From contig NZ_DATCTU010000095.1 in assembly GCF_036567765.1 (NCBI RefSeq), forward strand, positions 62,001 to 126,000: a stretch of DNA of 64,000 bases, in the 5' to 3' direction. Each line of letters begins with the position of its first letter. The first letter of the stretch is position 1. Positions 28,781 to 38,509 of this stretch are shown here, one piece after another. The notes under the pieces were generated by a model that saw only the letters and a list, made by a program, of their open reading frames with translations, was not told the origin of the DNA and did no database searches. The position numbers and the translations under genes were made by a program. Origin of the DNA: Pseudobacteroides sp. Its GTDB lineage: Bacteria; Bacillota; Clostridia; Acetivibrionales; DSM-2933.

Positions 28781-28830
28781 AACTGGATAACTAGAGGCTA
28801 AGTTGATTTTAATTCAACTTAGCTTTTATT
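28781..28830 (+). promoter_or_regulatory. Conserved hairpin-terminator leader, copy E2
   Basis: Plus strand: CTAA, hairpin CTGG-ATAA-CTAG, then AGGCTAAGTTGA pairing with TTCAACTTAGCTTTT. It has the same layout as the copy before the nifH-like gene and precedes a truncated transporter gene, so it has probably outlived its target. Confidence 0.75.
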
Positions 28831-28889
28831 AATGATAACGAACTTTAAAGCTTAATAAAAATTCAATTCTAAAGTTCGTTATCATTAAT
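28828..28889. repeat. 20-bp perfect inverted repeat
   Basis: ATTAATGATAACGAACTTTA (28828-28847) is repeated in inverse at 28870-28889 with a 22-base spacer. It lies between leader E2 and the MATE start codon. It could be a second RNA hairpin or a palindromic protein-binding site (GATAACGA...TCGTTATC); I cannot tell which. Confidence 0.8.
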
Positions 28890-28946
28890 TGATTTTTATC
28901 TTACCACATTCAATCTATAATCTTAATTTTTAGGAGGCATTAATTA

Positions 28947-29240
28947 TTGAAATCTTTAGACAACATAAATATTGCTGAACACACAAATACTGAAATATTT
29001 ACAGATAAAATAGATGAAGACTGTAGTTTATGCATCTATGCAAATAAAACAAGTCATATTCCATTGCTTTCAAAAGAGTTTAGAAAGTCCATAATTTCTT
29101 TTGCATGGCCATGCCTTTTGGAATTATTATTTGTGTCGATGATTTCTATTGTCAACCTCATGATGGTTGGCCACCTGGATGCATATGCCGTTAGTGCAAT
29201 ATGCTTAACAACCCACCAATATCAATATCGCTTGGAATAA
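28947..29240 (+). pseudogene. 5' fragment of a MATE-family efflux transporter
   Basis: An SD (AGGAGG) precedes the TTG start. Residues ~50-85 match the first helix region of MATE transporters (SIISFAWPCLLELL...SIVNLMMVGHLDAYAVSAI). The family normally has ~450 residues and 12 helices; here the frame ends after 97 with an unrelated tail (THQYQYRLE). The gene is therefore truncated, with the break near 29210. The N-terminal ~45 residues (SLCIYANKT) are not typical of the family. Confidence 0.7.
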
Positions 29241-29520
29241 AGGATGGATTAAGCCTGCCATTTATAAATTCATGTGCATCAAGCGGCCAGCCGTTTTTCA
29301 TATGAATGCTAATATTCAATTGTATGGACCCTAAGTAAATCATCTTTTGTTATAATGGAAGTTATTTCATCTTTGAAAAGTCTATAAAAACATTCATATA
29401 TCTCCTGCTAATTAAACTTTCATATATATTACAATGCCATATTTCGCTACTTACGGATAAAATGGGATATATATCCGGCTATATTCACTTTCTTATCTTA
29501 CTTTAAATTATTTTACAATT
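29241..29520. other. Degenerate region with no intact gene
   Basis: Immediately after the MATE break the minus strand carries short interrupted open frames (for example KNGWPLDAHEFINGRLNPSF near 29240-29300). These look like the remains of a coding sequence, but the family is not recognisable. The remainder to 29520 is AT-rich and lies just after the stop of the copper ATPase gene. Confidence 0.4.
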
Positions 29521-31806
29521 TCAATAACCTGTTTTAATTTTCTTAAGACTTAAAGAATTTATAAGCACCGAAATTGAACTAAATGCCATAGCTGCTGCAG
29601 CTAACACAGGATTAAGATTTCCTGTAGCCGCAAATGGTATACCTATCAGGTTATAAATAAACGCCCAAAACAAATTCTGTTTTATCTTCCCAAGTGTCTT
29701 TTTAGATAAATTTATCGCAATAGGTACATTTGTCAAATCACCTTTTAATAGAACAATATCCCCCGTTTCAATTGCGACGTCTGTCCCGCTCCCTATGGCA
29801 AAACCCACATCACTTGTTGCCAAAGCAGGAGCATCATTTATACCGTCACCTACCATGGCAACTTTTTTCCCTAGAGATTGGAGCCGCTTTATCTCATCTG
29901 CCTTATTATGCGGAAGCACTTCAGCTATAACATTTTTAATGCCTAACTCGCTTGCTACAGCCTGAGCAGCATATCTGTTATCACCCGTTAGCATATATAC
30001 TTCTATTCCCATTTTTGTAAGTAGTGAAACCGTTTGTCTTGCCTCATCCCTTATTTTATCTTTAAAAGTAATAGCACCCTTTATTTTTCCACTGATGGAT
30101 ACCAATACAACAGTGCTGCCATCCCTGTTCCTTTCAGAAATAATACCTTCTATGGCAGTTATAGGAATGTTCTTTTCTTTCATGAGACTATATGTCCCAA
30201 TGTACACTTCCTTCCCGCCAATGATTGAATAAACTCCTTTTCCGGGAATAGCGTGAAACATTTCGGGATCATTTAATTCAGCATCAAAATCTCTTTTCCC
30301 TAACTCGTATATGGCTTTACCCAGGGGGTGCTCAGATTTCTTTTCTGATACTGCAGCATAATATAGTAATTCTTTCGAGTTGAATGTATCGTCATCCAGC
30401 GTTATAATATCAGCTATGTCAGGCTTTCCAGTTGTTAGAGTCCCTGTTTTATCCAGCACAACAGTATCAACTTTGCATACCCTCTCAAGGACCTCTCCAT
30501 TTTTAATAAGAATCCCCTTTTTAGCACCAATACCCATACCTGCCATTATAGCCGTTGGTGTTGCAAGCCCTAAAGCACAAGGACATGATACCACAAGTAC
30601 CGAAACTGCATAAATAATTGGAATATCTATAACATAAAAACTGGAATGGAAAATATAGAAATACCAAATAAAGAAAGTTAAAACTGAAACCATAAGAACT
30701 ACAGGTACAAAATACCCGCAAACTTTATCTGCTATTTTTTGAATAGGTGCCTTGCTTCCCTGAGCATCTTCAACAAGTTTTATTATCCCAGACAGCATCG
30801 TTTCGCTTCCAACTTTTTGAGCTTTAAAAGTCAAGGATCCAAATTGATTTATTGAAGCCCCAAAAACTATATCTCCAGGCTTTTTCTCAACAGAAAGACT
30901 TTCACCCGTGAGCATCGATTCATTAACTGTAGAATAGCCATCAAGTATTACTCCATCCACTGGTATCTTTTCACCGGGCCTGACAACTAATATGTCCCCT
31001 ACTTTAACTTCCTCAACAGGAATATCCTCTTCTTTTCCATTGCGTATAACCTTTGCGGACTTGGGTTTTAACTCAATCAACTTCCTGATAGCCCTCCCTG
31101 TCCTGCCTCGTGCAACTGATTCAAGATATTTTCCAAGTAAAACCAATGTTATAATAATACTCGAAGCCTCAAAATATATTTTTTTCATTCCATAAAAATA
31201 AGATTCATTATCATATAAAGATATGTAAACGCTGAATAAATAAGTAGCAGTTGTCCCAATTGCAACCAACAAGTCCATGGAAGCTTTTTTAGCCTTTAGT
31301 GCATAAAATGAATTTCTATAAAACCTAAATCCAATAATAAATTGTACAGGTGTTGCAAGTGCAAGCTGCAGTCTCCAGTCATGAAAATACCATGTATTTA
31401 ATCCTATGGATTTTATTAAATCACTTAACCTACTTTGATCATCAGGGTCAAAATACTCGCTGCAGCTTGCCATTCCTCCTAACAGCATTGCAATAATAAG
31501 AGGAAAACTTAATACTGCTGCTGAAATAATAAGCCATAAAAGCTTTCTCCTCTCAACATCTGCCTTATCACCAGTTTTCTCGTGAGATTTGTTGGACTCC
31601 TCTACTGCAAAACCTAGCTTCTCAATCCTTTTTAGAATGTCATCCAAAGATATAACATCCTTGTCAAAGTCCAGCTGTGCCTTTTCGGCAGCATAGTTCA
31701 CCGAAACATTTTTGATACCGTTTACCCTTTCCAAAGAGGATTCAATGGTATATGAACATAAAACACATGTCATTCCATAAACTTTTATAGAAATTCTTTC
31801 ACTCAT
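29521..31806 (-). CDS. Copper-transporting P1B-type ATPase (CopA-like)
   Basis: About 761 residues from the ATG at 31806 (GAGGGTG upstream; a GTG two codons earlier is possible). It has one N-terminal heavy-metal-associated domain (GMTCVLC, Cys14 and Cys17), eight predicted membrane helices, the membrane CPC metal motif ([13 protein letters not shown], ~407), the phosphorylated Asp in DKTGT (~449), the SEHPLG motif and the [10 protein letters not shown] hinge. CPC plus HMA is the Cu(I) exporter pattern. It starts 17 bases after the NifK-like stop and so belongs to the same minus-strand transcript as a nitrogenase-like D/K pair, an unusual partnership for a copper exporter. Confidence 0.92.
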   Translation of the reverse strand: MSERISIKVYGMTCVLCSYTIESSLERVNGIKNVSVNYAAEKAQLDFDKDVISLDDILKRIEKLGFAVEESNKSHEKTGDKADVERRKLLWLIISAAVLSFPLIIAMLLGGMASCSEYFDPDDQSRLSDLIKSIGLNTWYFHDWRLQLALATPVQFIIGFRFYRNSFYALKAKKASMDLLVAIGTTATYLFSVYISLYDNESYFYGMKKIYFEASSIIITLVLLGKYLESVARGRTGRAIRKLIELKPKSAKVIRNGKEEDIPVEEVKVGDILVVRPGEKIPVDGVILDGYSTVNESMLTGESLSVEKKPGDIVFGASINQFGSLTFKAQKVGSETMLSGIIKLVEDAQGSKAPIQKIADKVCGYFVPVVLMVSVLTFFIWYFYIFHSSFYVIDIPIIYAVSVLVVSCPCALGLATPTAIMAGMGIGAKKGILIKNGEVLERVCKVDTVVLDKTGTLTTGKPDIADIITLDDDTFNSKELLYYAAVSEKKSEHPLGKAIYELGKRDFDAELNDPEMFHAIPGKGVYSIIGGKEVYIGTYSLMKEKNIPITAIEGIISERNRDGSTVVLVSISGKIKGAITFKDKIRDEARQTVSLLTKMGIEVYMLTGDNRYAAQAVASELGIKNVIAEVLPHNKADEIKRLQSLGKKVAMVGDGINDAPALATSDVGFAIGSGTDVAIETGDIVLLKGDLTNVPIAINLSKKTLGKIKQNLFWAFIYNLIGIPFAATGNLNPVLAAAAMAFSSISVLINSLSLKKIKTGY

Positions 31807-31823
31807 AAGCACACCCTCATGCC

Positions 31824-33140
31824 CTAATTAAACTGTTTAAATACATATGTATAAATATCTTCAAGGAGCTTAAGACCTCCATGATAGCCAACATAAGAAC
31901 TGCTTAAAATCAAACGTTCCTTGATTGGTACCGATACTGCAAGAAAATTCCCGCCAAGCTCCTCTGTAAGCTTCTTCTCAAAAATACTTCCTATTATAAG
32001 CGGGGGCCCAAAATACTCATTGTTTCTGATGTCGGTATGTATTTCATACCCATCATTGGAAAATATAACAGGGGCTTCAATTCCATATTTATATTCCTTA
32101 AAGCAATTTTTAACCTCTTCCCTGTATTCTTCCGGAGTTGAGTCGGTTATGTACTGTTTGTCAGGTACCAGACCGAAGTCATTTGTAAGAAACTTGGATA
32201 TTGCAAGGGCATCAGCTGCATTGGTTACAGTTGAATAACGCCTTGACATGGTTCTGTTTTCCAAAAACACATCTGATGTTCTTTCAATATAGTAGTAGTA
32301 CTCCTTTTCGCGGACATCAATGATTTTTTTGATTTTGTCTCCATCTACTCCTGCATACTCTCCTACTGTTCTTAAAAACTTGCTGGTTTCATACGCACCT
32401 ATAGGAAGCGTAGGATAGTGCAGGTAGGGGGTTCCAAACCTTTCTTCCAGCAATTTTACGTTTTTTAGCCCAACCCATGGAGAAACCAAAAGATTAAATT
32501 CTGCGACGGGTACCCTGTCAATATTCTCAATTCCCCTAAACTCTCCAAAGATTGTGTTAGGTGTAAGTCCAAGCTCTCTTACAAGCAATTCAAGCTCTCT
32601 TATGTTTCCAACCCAAAATGGATCATATGATGGAACTGGTCCCCATATATTCACAAGGCCTTTAACTTTATTTCCATAAGTCTTTTTTGAAAGATACTGA
32701 TCGATAATTGCATTAATTACCCACTCATGACCTTCAAGGTTATTGCCTTTAAATCCGGCTGTCTCTACAAAAATTACAGGCTTTTCGCTGTTCTCAAATT
32801 CCCTTACAACCTTTGCTATGTCATCTCCCACTATCTCGGTGGTGCAGCCGGATAAAACCACAAAAATATCTCCATCAACTACTTTCAAAGCGTTTTCTAT
32901 TGTTTCTTTAAGACGATCTTCTCCGCCAAATACTATTTCTTTTTCCGAAACATTTGAGCAAGGATAAATCTGGGGCGAAATATACCCAGAATCACCATTA
33001 CTGCCTGCAATACCTCCGGCAAGCTTTTGAGCACAGCCGGGACCTGCATGCAAAACCGGAACTCCCCTATGTATGCCTTGCACTGTTTGCATGGCACCTA
33101 ACGCACAAACATATCTAGGTTGATCTAAAATCTTTGTCAT
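31824..33140 (-). CDS. NifK-like component I beta subunit, set A
   Basis: A 438-residue protein of the nitrogenase component I family. It has cysteines at positions suited to a P-cluster: Cys12 (RYVCALG), Cys36 (HAGPGC) and Cys99 ([11 protein letters not shown]), plus Cys61, which is not a standard NifK ligand. [11 protein letters not shown] and the C-terminal [17 protein letters not shown] match the other K-like proteins here. Its ATG overlaps the stop of the partner D gene (ATGA), as expected for tightly coupled subunits. It should bind the shared NifH-like reductase in an alpha2beta2 complex. Shorter than NifK (~520) and lacking its N-terminal extension. Confidence 0.9.
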   Translation of the reverse strand: MTKILDQPRYVCALGAMQTVQGIHRGVPVLHAGPGCAQKLAGGIAGSNGDSGYISPQIYPCSNVSEKEIVFGGEDRLKETIENALKVVDGDIFVVLSGCTTEIVGDDIAKVVREFENSEKPVIFVETAGFKGNNLEGHEWVINAIIDQYLSKKTYGNKVKGLVNIWGPVPSYDPFWVGNIRELELLVRELGLTPNTIFGEFRGIENIDRVPVAEFNLLVSPWVGLKNVKLLEERFGTPYLHYPTLPIGAYETSKFLRTVGEYAGVDGDKIKKIIDVREKEYYYYIERTSDVFLENRTMSRRYSTVTNAADALAISKFLTNDFGLVPDKQYITDSTPEEYREEVKNCFKEYKYGIEAPVIFSNDGYEIHTDIRNNEYFGPPLIIGSIFEKKLTEELGGNFLAVSVPIKERLILSSSYVGYHGGLKLLEDIYTYVFKQFN

Positions 33141-34612
33141 GCTATGGTTTCCTCACTTTCCAAGAAATGGTCACTATTCTGTCTGAACCACCAATCGGTA
33201 TATGGCAGCTTTACACGTTTTGACAGATTTTCAGTATAGCTCCTGTTGGTCACAACATCATATATGGAATATGCAAAATTTAAAAGTCCTTTATATCCGA
33301 ATATTGCATATTCATCAAATACACATAACGCAGGGATTCCTAGTTTCATTGCCCATACTGTAGAACCTGTATGCCTGGAGAAGAAAATATCCGGCTTTAC
33401 GGTATTTAAGATATTAATGAGTTCATGGTTCTGCAGGTCACTTACAGACAAATTATAGTTATTGGGCGAGTTATCTACCAGGTACTTAAATGCATCGGGT
33501 GCATTGCCATCATCATACTGCTTATCAAAGTGCCATGCAGCTGAAAAAACAATTTCTATGCCCAACTCCTGCAAGGCTCTTGTTGTATTGAAATTAAACC
33601 CCGGCCCCATTCCTATAACAGCCCTAAGGCCTTTAAGCTTGTTTTTTATCTCTTCAATTCTATGAAGATATTTTTCTTTTTCTTTTTTTAGAAAGTTTTC
33701 TACTTCTACTTCTTTTCCGATTGCCTTTCCAAGGCTTCCGAGCCAGCTCTCAAAACCTGCTATCCCATGAGGTTGCAACGACTTCACATAAGGCACTCCG
33801 TACTTTTCCATTAAGCCATTTCCCATATATGTTCCTAAAGTACCGCATGTACTTACAGTTGCCAATGACTCGGATAACTTTGATAGCTGCTCAACAGAAG
33901 TGTTGGAAATAAGGAAAAGAGGCTCCGCATCCAGCTCAGCAAATATTCTTGTTATTTCTTTCCTGGCACTTCCAAAAAAGTTTATGACATTAATGATGTT
34001 ATTCCTTTTCTCAGGGGGCTTAACAATTTTAGTCAGTATTGCATGAAATGCAGCATCAAATCCGGATGCCCAAATTTTTGTCCGAAACCCCTCACAATGA
34101 ACCGGTGCAACAGGAATACCCAATTCTTCTTCAAGTTCTACAGCAGTACTCTCCAAATCCTCTCCAATAACACCGCTTACACATGAAGCTCCAATGAATA
34201 CTGCACTCGGTTTATATCTTATAAAAGTTTCCCTTACAACATCCCTCAGATTCTCAGTAGCCCCAAATACAGTATCCGATTCATTCATGTCAGTACAAAC
34301 ATAACAGGACCTGGAATTGTCCAGATTCAGTTTTCCTGCCAGCTGGTCCTTTGAATTACTGACCTGCATTGCAGTAACAGCACATCCTGAAGGGGCATGG
34401 TGAACTATTGCGGCATCTATAATAAAGCTTAATTGGCTTAACGCACAAGCAGCATTACAAAGACTTGCCTGACTAAAGCATCGTCCCTTGTCGGATAGCC
34501 CTCCACAACCTGCCTTATAATTCAGGTCCCTAAGAGTTCCATTATATCCGGTTATGGATCCTAGCCTGTTTTCCCTTGCCTCACTCTCATTGCTTTTTAA
34601 GTTAACAGACAT
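33137..34612 (-). CDS. NifD-like component I alpha subunit, set A
   Basis: The ATG at 34612 is chosen because GAAAGGAGAGG lies just upstream; 491 residues. P-cluster-type cysteines are visible at 52 (QASLC), 77 (HHAPSGC) and 144 (GASCVSGVIGED), with spacing like NifD Cys62/88/154. Cys256 (VSTCGTLGTYMG) sits where NifD has the FeMo-cofactor ligand Cys275 before the EKYG(I/V)P segment. The region that carries the second ligand His442 in NifD reads CVFDEYAIFGYKG here, with no His, so the cofactor site differs. The gene has its own promoter, divergent from the ABC importer, and leads the operon D-K-copper ATPase. Confidence 0.9.
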   Translation of the reverse strand: MSVNLKSNESEARENRLGSITGYNGTLRDLNYKAGCGGLSDKGRCFSQASLCNAACALSQLSFIIDAAIVHHAPSGCAVTAMQVSNSKDQLAGKLNLDNSRSCYVCTDMNESDTVFGATENLRDVVRETFIRYKPSAVFIGASCVSGVIGEDLESTAVELEEELGIPVAPVHCEGFRTKIWASGFDAAFHAILTKIVKPPEKRNNIINVINFFGSARKEITRIFAELDAEPLFLISNTSVEQLSKLSESLATVSTCGTLGTYMGNGLMEKYGVPYVKSLQPHGIAGFESWLGSLGKAIGKEVEVENFLKKEKEKYLHRIEEIKNKLKGLRAVIGMGPGFNFNTTRALQELGIEIVFSAAWHFDKQYDDGNAPDAFKYLVDNSPNNYNLSVSDLQNHELINILNTVKPDIFFSRHTGSTVWAMKLGIPALCVFDEYAIFGYKGLLNFAYSIYDVVTNRSYTENLSKRVKLPYTDWWFRQNSDHFLESEETIA

Positions 34613-34647
34613 GTTGACCTCTCCTTTCAAAACACAAATTATACCAA

Positions 34648-34697
34648 TTATTCCTATCGTTTTTATCAATTTTAACCCACTATTTTTTTACTGTCAA
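34648..34697 (-). promoter_or_regulatory. Promoter and ATAGGAAT-type operator for nifD-like set A
   Basis: Minus strand TTGACA (34692-34697), 17 bases, TAAAAT (34669-34674), followed by TTGATAAAAACGATAGGAAT. The architecture is the same as at the nifH-like promoter, but no hairpin leader follows; the ATG is about 55 bases downstream. Confidence 0.8.
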
Positions 34698-34710
34698 TAT
34701 TTATTTTGAT

Positions 34711-34789
34711 TATTCCTATTGACTTTGTATACTTTTTTAAAATTAATATTAGAAAACCTATTGACAAAGTAAGATTTAGAATTTAGAAT
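34711..34789 (+). promoter_or_regulatory. Promoter of the ABC importer operon with upstream operator-like box
   Basis: Plus strand TTGACA (34761-34766), 17 bases, TAGAAT (34784-34789). An ATTCCTATTGACTTTGTATA box lies 30-50 bases upstream of the -35, in the shared divergent region. It resembles the boxes over the other start sites and could serve either direction. Confidence 0.7.
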
Positions 34790-34840
34790 AATATCAGCAA
34801 CGCCTGTAAATTTACTGGATTATACATAATAATTAAATAC

Positions 34841-34909
34841 GTTGACCAGACAATCTGGAGACTAAATATATTCCTTTTCTCATTTAAGGATAAATTTAGT
34901 CTTTTTTTG
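34841..34909 (+). promoter_or_regulatory. Conserved hairpin-terminator leader, copy E3 (ABC importer/nifDK operon)
   Basis: Plus strand: GTTGAC, hairpin CCAG-ACAAT-CTGG, then AGACTAAAT pairing with ATTTAGTCT and seven T. It lies 90 bases before the permease start. The opposite side of the region carries a divergent gene, so it is not a terminator of an upstream transcript. Confidence 0.8.
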
Positions 34910-34998
34910 TTCTCACATTGGATATCCGAAAATTAATATCTCCAAACAAAATTTAAGTACTTAAGACTAATTATTTCTTTATGAAGGGGGTGAATTGT

Positions 34999-35772
34999 AT
35001 GCATATCAAAACATTTCAATTACTTAAAAATGTATTAATTAAATCAATTGCAATAATAGGGTTTATGGCTCTCTGGGAGATAATGCCGCGTATTGGCCTG
35101 GTAGATAAAATGTATTTACCTCCCTTTAGTGAGGTAATAACGGCTTTTGGCAAGCTGGTTATTTCAGGCGATTTATTTATTCATATCGCCTCAAGCCTTA
35201 AAAGATCTATGAGTGGACTCTTACTGGCTGTAGCTATAGGTGTACCATTAGGTATATTCGTCGGATGGTTCAAATGGGTTGAAAAATTACTTGACCCTTT
35301 GCTTCAAATATTCAGGAATACATCAACACTTGCACTCTTTCCCGTATTTATATTATTCTTCGGACTTGGCGAAATATCTAAACTGGCAATTATATTTTGG
35401 GGTACTTTATGGGCTACACTTTTGAATACTATAAATGGTGTAAAAAATGTTGATCCACTTTTAGTAAAGTCTGCACGTTCAATGAGTGCATCCAACTTCT
35501 TTATTTTTAGTAAGATAGTTCTTCCTGCCGCAACTCCTTCTATTATTACCGGATTCAGGCTAAGTGCTTCTACTTCAATACTAATACTGGTAGCAGCTGA
35601 AATGCTGGGTTCAAACTCAGGCCTGGGTTTTCTGATATTCTATTCGGAGCAGAAATATGATATAGCAGAAATGTATTCGGGCATTTTAACTATTTCCATT
35701 CTAGGTATCCTTATTAACTATCTGATAGTAGCATTTGAAAAACGTCTTTTAGTGTGGAAGGAAGGAGGTTAG
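34999..35772 (+). CDS. ABC transporter permease, SsuC/TauC (NMT1-associated) type
   Basis: 257 residues from the ATG at 34999, supported by AAGGGGGTGAATTGT just upstream. It has six predicted membrane helices and the cytoplasmic coupling-loop pattern of the binding-protein-dependent permeases (SARSMSASNFFIFSKIVLPAATPSIITG). Closest families: sulfonate, taurine, nitrate and thiamine-precursor importers. It is followed by the binding lipoprotein and by a nifDK-like pair in one operon; the matching ATPase may be the one encoded at 41665 on the other strand. Confidence 0.88.
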   Translation: MHIKTFQLLKNVLIKSIAIIGFMALWEIMPRIGLVDKMYLPPFSEVITAFGKLVISGDLFIHIASSLKRSMSGLLLAVAIGVPLGIFVGWFKWVEKLLDPLLQIFRNTSTLALFPVFILFFGLGEISKLAIIFWGTLWATLLNTINGVKNVDPLLVKSARSMSASNFFIFSKIVLPAATPSIITGFRLSASTSILILVAAEMLGSNSGLGFLIFYSEQKYDIAEMYSGILTISILGILINYLIVAFEKRLLVWKEGG

Positions 35773-35851
35773 CATAGATAATAATATTAAAAGTGTTAGA
35801 GCTCTTTATTCATACATGACATTCAATAGCATTTTTGGGAGGATAACTATC

Positions 35852-36925
35852 ATGAGAATTTCCAAATTGAAATTTTTAACTTTATTTATAATTATATTAA
35901 CTTTATTGGCAGCTAACACAGGCTGTGGCAAATCTGAAGACAAAGGGGATAACACAAACAGCAATTCATCAAATACTTCTTCACAAAAAGAAAAAAGCGA
36001 TAATATGCCTTCTTCTGACAGTGATGAAGAATCAGGCTTTGACATTATAAAACTTCCAAGCTCTGCAAATCCACTTGGTGTGGATACCATCGCTGTAGCA
36101 GAAGAGCTGGGACTTTTCAAGGAACAAAAGATTAAAATCGAAAGGGTTGGTATTGTTCCATGGGCACAGCTTATTCCTTCGCTTATCTCAGGTAAGCTTG
36201 ACTTTGCAAGCGGTCATATAAACCGTGTCGCAGCTGCTGTTGCTGCAGGTGCAAAAGTTAAAGCAGTTGCTGCAAATACTTTAACAACAAAGGAAAAGCC
36301 CCATATGACTTTTGTTGTTAAGGAAGAAAGCCCTATAAAAACACCAAATGACATTTTAGGTAAGAAAGTTGCAATAATGGCCTATGGAGGATGTAATGAA
36401 TATACTCCATATGAATACCTGAAAAAGAATGGTCTCAGTGACCCTAAAGGTAAATTTGAAATTGTAACTGTACCTGCTGGAAAAGAAGAAGAAACCTTAA
36501 GAAAAGGTAATGTAGAAATTGCCGGAACACATGACGATCCTGCCAACCTATTGGGCCGCGGCGGTGTAAGGATACTCTTTACCGATTATGACATATGGGG
36601 TGATGTCGGAGGTCAAGCACCTTATTTTGCAGCCGAATCATACCTTCAAAAAAAAGCTGATCTCGTAAAACGTTTTGTAACAGTAATCGGAAAGGTAAAC
36701 AAGTGGATTAATGAAAACCAGCAGAAAGCCATAGAGATACATGCAAAAAAATATGAAGTTGATGCTGCAAAGGTAAGAGTTAATTATTTTGTATCTGATG
36801 CAGTCATAAAGGAAGATACAGTTAAACTCTGGATAGATATTTTAAACGGCTACAAAGATTTAAAAAGCCAGATATCACCTCGCGATATATATACCAATGA
36901 GTTTAACCTAAATTTTAACAAGTAA
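35852..36925 (+). CDS. ABC transporter substrate-binding lipoprotein, NMT1/SsuA-like
   Basis: 357 residues from the ATG at 35852 (GGGAGGA upstream). A lipoprotein-type signal ends in a Cys (LLAANTGC), followed by a Ser/Asn/Lys linker to ~70 and an NMT1-like periplasmic-binding fold (GVDTIAVAEELGLFKEQKI..., DFASGHINRVAAAVAAGAK). The ligand is not predictable; family members bind alkanesulfonates, taurine, nitrate or pyrimidine precursors. Its gene sits 15 bases before a nifD-like gene in the same operon, so its ligand is probably the substrate (or precursor) of that enzyme. Confidence 0.87.
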   Translation: MRISKLKFLTLFIIILTLLAANTGCGKSEDKGDNTNSNSSNTSSQKEKSDNMPSSDSDEESGFDIIKLPSSANPLGVDTIAVAEELGLFKEQKIKIERVGIVPWAQLIPSLISGKLDFASGHINRVAAAVAAGAKVKAVAANTLTTKEKPHMTFVVKEESPIKTPNDILGKKVAIMAYGGCNEYTPYEYLKKNGLSDPKGKFEIVTVPAGKEEETLRKGNVEIAGTHDDPANLLGRGGVRILFTDYDIWGDVGGQAPYFAAESYLQKKADLVKRFVTVIGKVNKWINENQQKAIEIHAKKYEVDAAKVRVNYFVSDAVIKEDTVKLWIDILNGYKDLKSQISPRDIYTNEFNLNFNK

Positions 36926-36940
36926 AGGGGAGGTAATTTT

Positions 36941-38509
36941 ATGGGTTTATTAGAAGATAAAGTTGTCCCTGGTAGGGAAGAACGTATAAAAGCCAGTATG
37001 GCTTATGGAGGATCAGCCTGCGGTTTGGTTAAGGCAGATAAGATTTGTCTTAGAAACCAGGAAAGGACATTTGCACAAGCAGGATTATGCCAATTGCTTC
37101 CTACATTGGGAATGCTGGCTTCTCTGCCTGATACAGCTATAATTGTACATGGTGCTATTGGTTGTGCTTCAACCGGATTCGGTGCCAATATCGGAAGCAG
37201 ATTAAGGCATGTGCAAATGGGTAGAACAGCTATCAAAGATACCATTTGGATATCAACAAATCTTTCTGAAAGTGAAGTAGTGCACGGTGGAGAACAAAGA
37301 TTGGAAGATACTATATACGAAACATATGAGGAGTTAAAGCCTAAGTCTATAGTTGTTCTTCAGACATGTGCCCCATCAATTATAGGTGATGATCTTCACA
37401 GTGTAATTGACAGGGTGAGAGAAAAACTTGATATACCTATCCTTGCATCAACATGCGAAGGTTTTAAAACCAAAATTTGGGCAACAGGTTATGACGTAGC
37501 ATTCCATGCCATCGTTCACGGTTATATTGAAAATGACAAGGAAGGCCGCCCTCCCCGTAAAGAAGGCCGTAAAGAGGGTGAAAAACCTCTTGTAAACATC
37601 ATAAATCTTGCATCCGTTGGCCTGACAGACGAAAATGAAATCAAAAGAATTCTAAACAGCATAGGTATTGAAGTCAATATCGGTCCAAACTTTGCTTCAA
37701 GAGAAGATATCAGAAGAATGACCCAAGCTGATCTTACAGTAAGCATTTGCCCTACCCACGATGATTACTTTGTGGATTACCTAAACAAAGAATACGGAAT
37801 ACCATTTGTTTTAAGGGATATGCCAATCGGTCTTGAAAACACCAAGAACTGGCTTTTAGATATTGCAAGCAAAGTAGGTTTGCAGAAAGAAGCAGAAAAA
37901 TTCATTGAAGAAGAAACTAAAAAGACACTTAAAGCAGTAGAAAAGTATACTCCATATTTAAAAGGCAAAAAGGTCTTCTTGAGTGCCGGAGAGTTCAGGG
38001 CATTAGTTACAGGGCTTCTTATTCAGGAACTGGGTATGGAAGTAACAGGCCTTAGAGCTTATCATCACGATTACTTTGGCGATGAGTTTTATACAAAGCT
38101 TGTAAAAGCACAAGATGGTAAGGATTTTGTTGTAGACATCGCAAATTTCCAGCCCTTTGAGCTTATGAATATTTTACAAAAAGTCAAACCCGATCTCTTT
38201 ATAGGTCATGTATCTGACAATCTTTCTGCAGCAAAGCTTGGTTTCCCTGCAGCAACCATTTTCAGAATCTTTGATTATTATATTGGTTACAGAGGGTTTT
38301 ATGAATTCGCAAAGAAAATGACCAGGGTTTTAAAGAATCCGGCTTTTAATAAAAAGTTATCTGAAAATGTTACACATCCTTATAAAAACCAATGGTATGA
38401 AGAAAATCCTTTTAAATATATTAAAATAGTTAAAAGTGAAGATAATGATGGCGATATTAAGGAAATTGAAAATTCCTTTGATTTTGCATCTTTGAAAGGA
38501 GAAATTTAA
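36941..38509 (+). CDS. NifD-like component I alpha subunit, set B
   Basis: 522 residues with cysteines at 50 (QAGLC), 75 (HGAIGC) and 143 (QTCAPSIIGDD) in P-cluster spacing, and Cys270 (VSICPTHDDYFV) at the place of the NifD cofactor ligand Cys275, before EYGIPF. The His442 region reads FRIFDYYIGYRGFYEFA without His. A short charged insert (KEGRPPRKEGRKEGEK, ~200-215) marks a domain junction. It is clearly diverged from set A, so it probably acts on a different compound. It lies in the order permease, binding protein, D, K, NifX-like, all on the plus strand. Confidence 0.9.
   Translation: MGLLEDKVVPGREERIKASMAYGGSACGLVKADKICLRNQERTFAQAGLCQLLPTLGMLASLPDTAIIVHGAIGCASTGFGANIGSRLRHVQMGRTAIKDTIWISTNLSESEVVHGGEQRLEDTIYETYEELKPKSIVVLQTCAPSIIGDDLHSVIDRVREKLDIPILASTCEGFKTKIWATGYDVAFHAIVHGYIENDKEGRPPRKEGRKEGEKPLVNIINLASVGLTDENEIKRILNSIGIEVNIGPNFASREDIRRMTQADLTVSICPTHDDYFVDYLNKEYGIPFVLRDMPIGLENTKNWLLDIASKVGLQKEAEKFIEEETKKTLKAVEKYTPYLKGKKVFLSAGEFRALVTGLLIQELGMEVTGLRAYHHDYFGDEFYTKLVKAQDGKDFVVDIANFQPFELMNILQKVKPDLFIGHVSDNLSAAKLGFPAATIFRIFDYYIGYRGFYEFAKKMTRVLKNPAFNKKLSENVTHPYKNQWYEENPFKYIKIVKSEDNDGDIKEIENSFDFASLKGEI

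Noticed and set aside
29230..29400. Fragment of a GH10 xylanase on the minus strand
   Set aside because: A stretch like YRLFKDEITSI followed by KDD vaguely recalls GH10, but the rest does not align by eye and there are stops; left as unidentified remnant.
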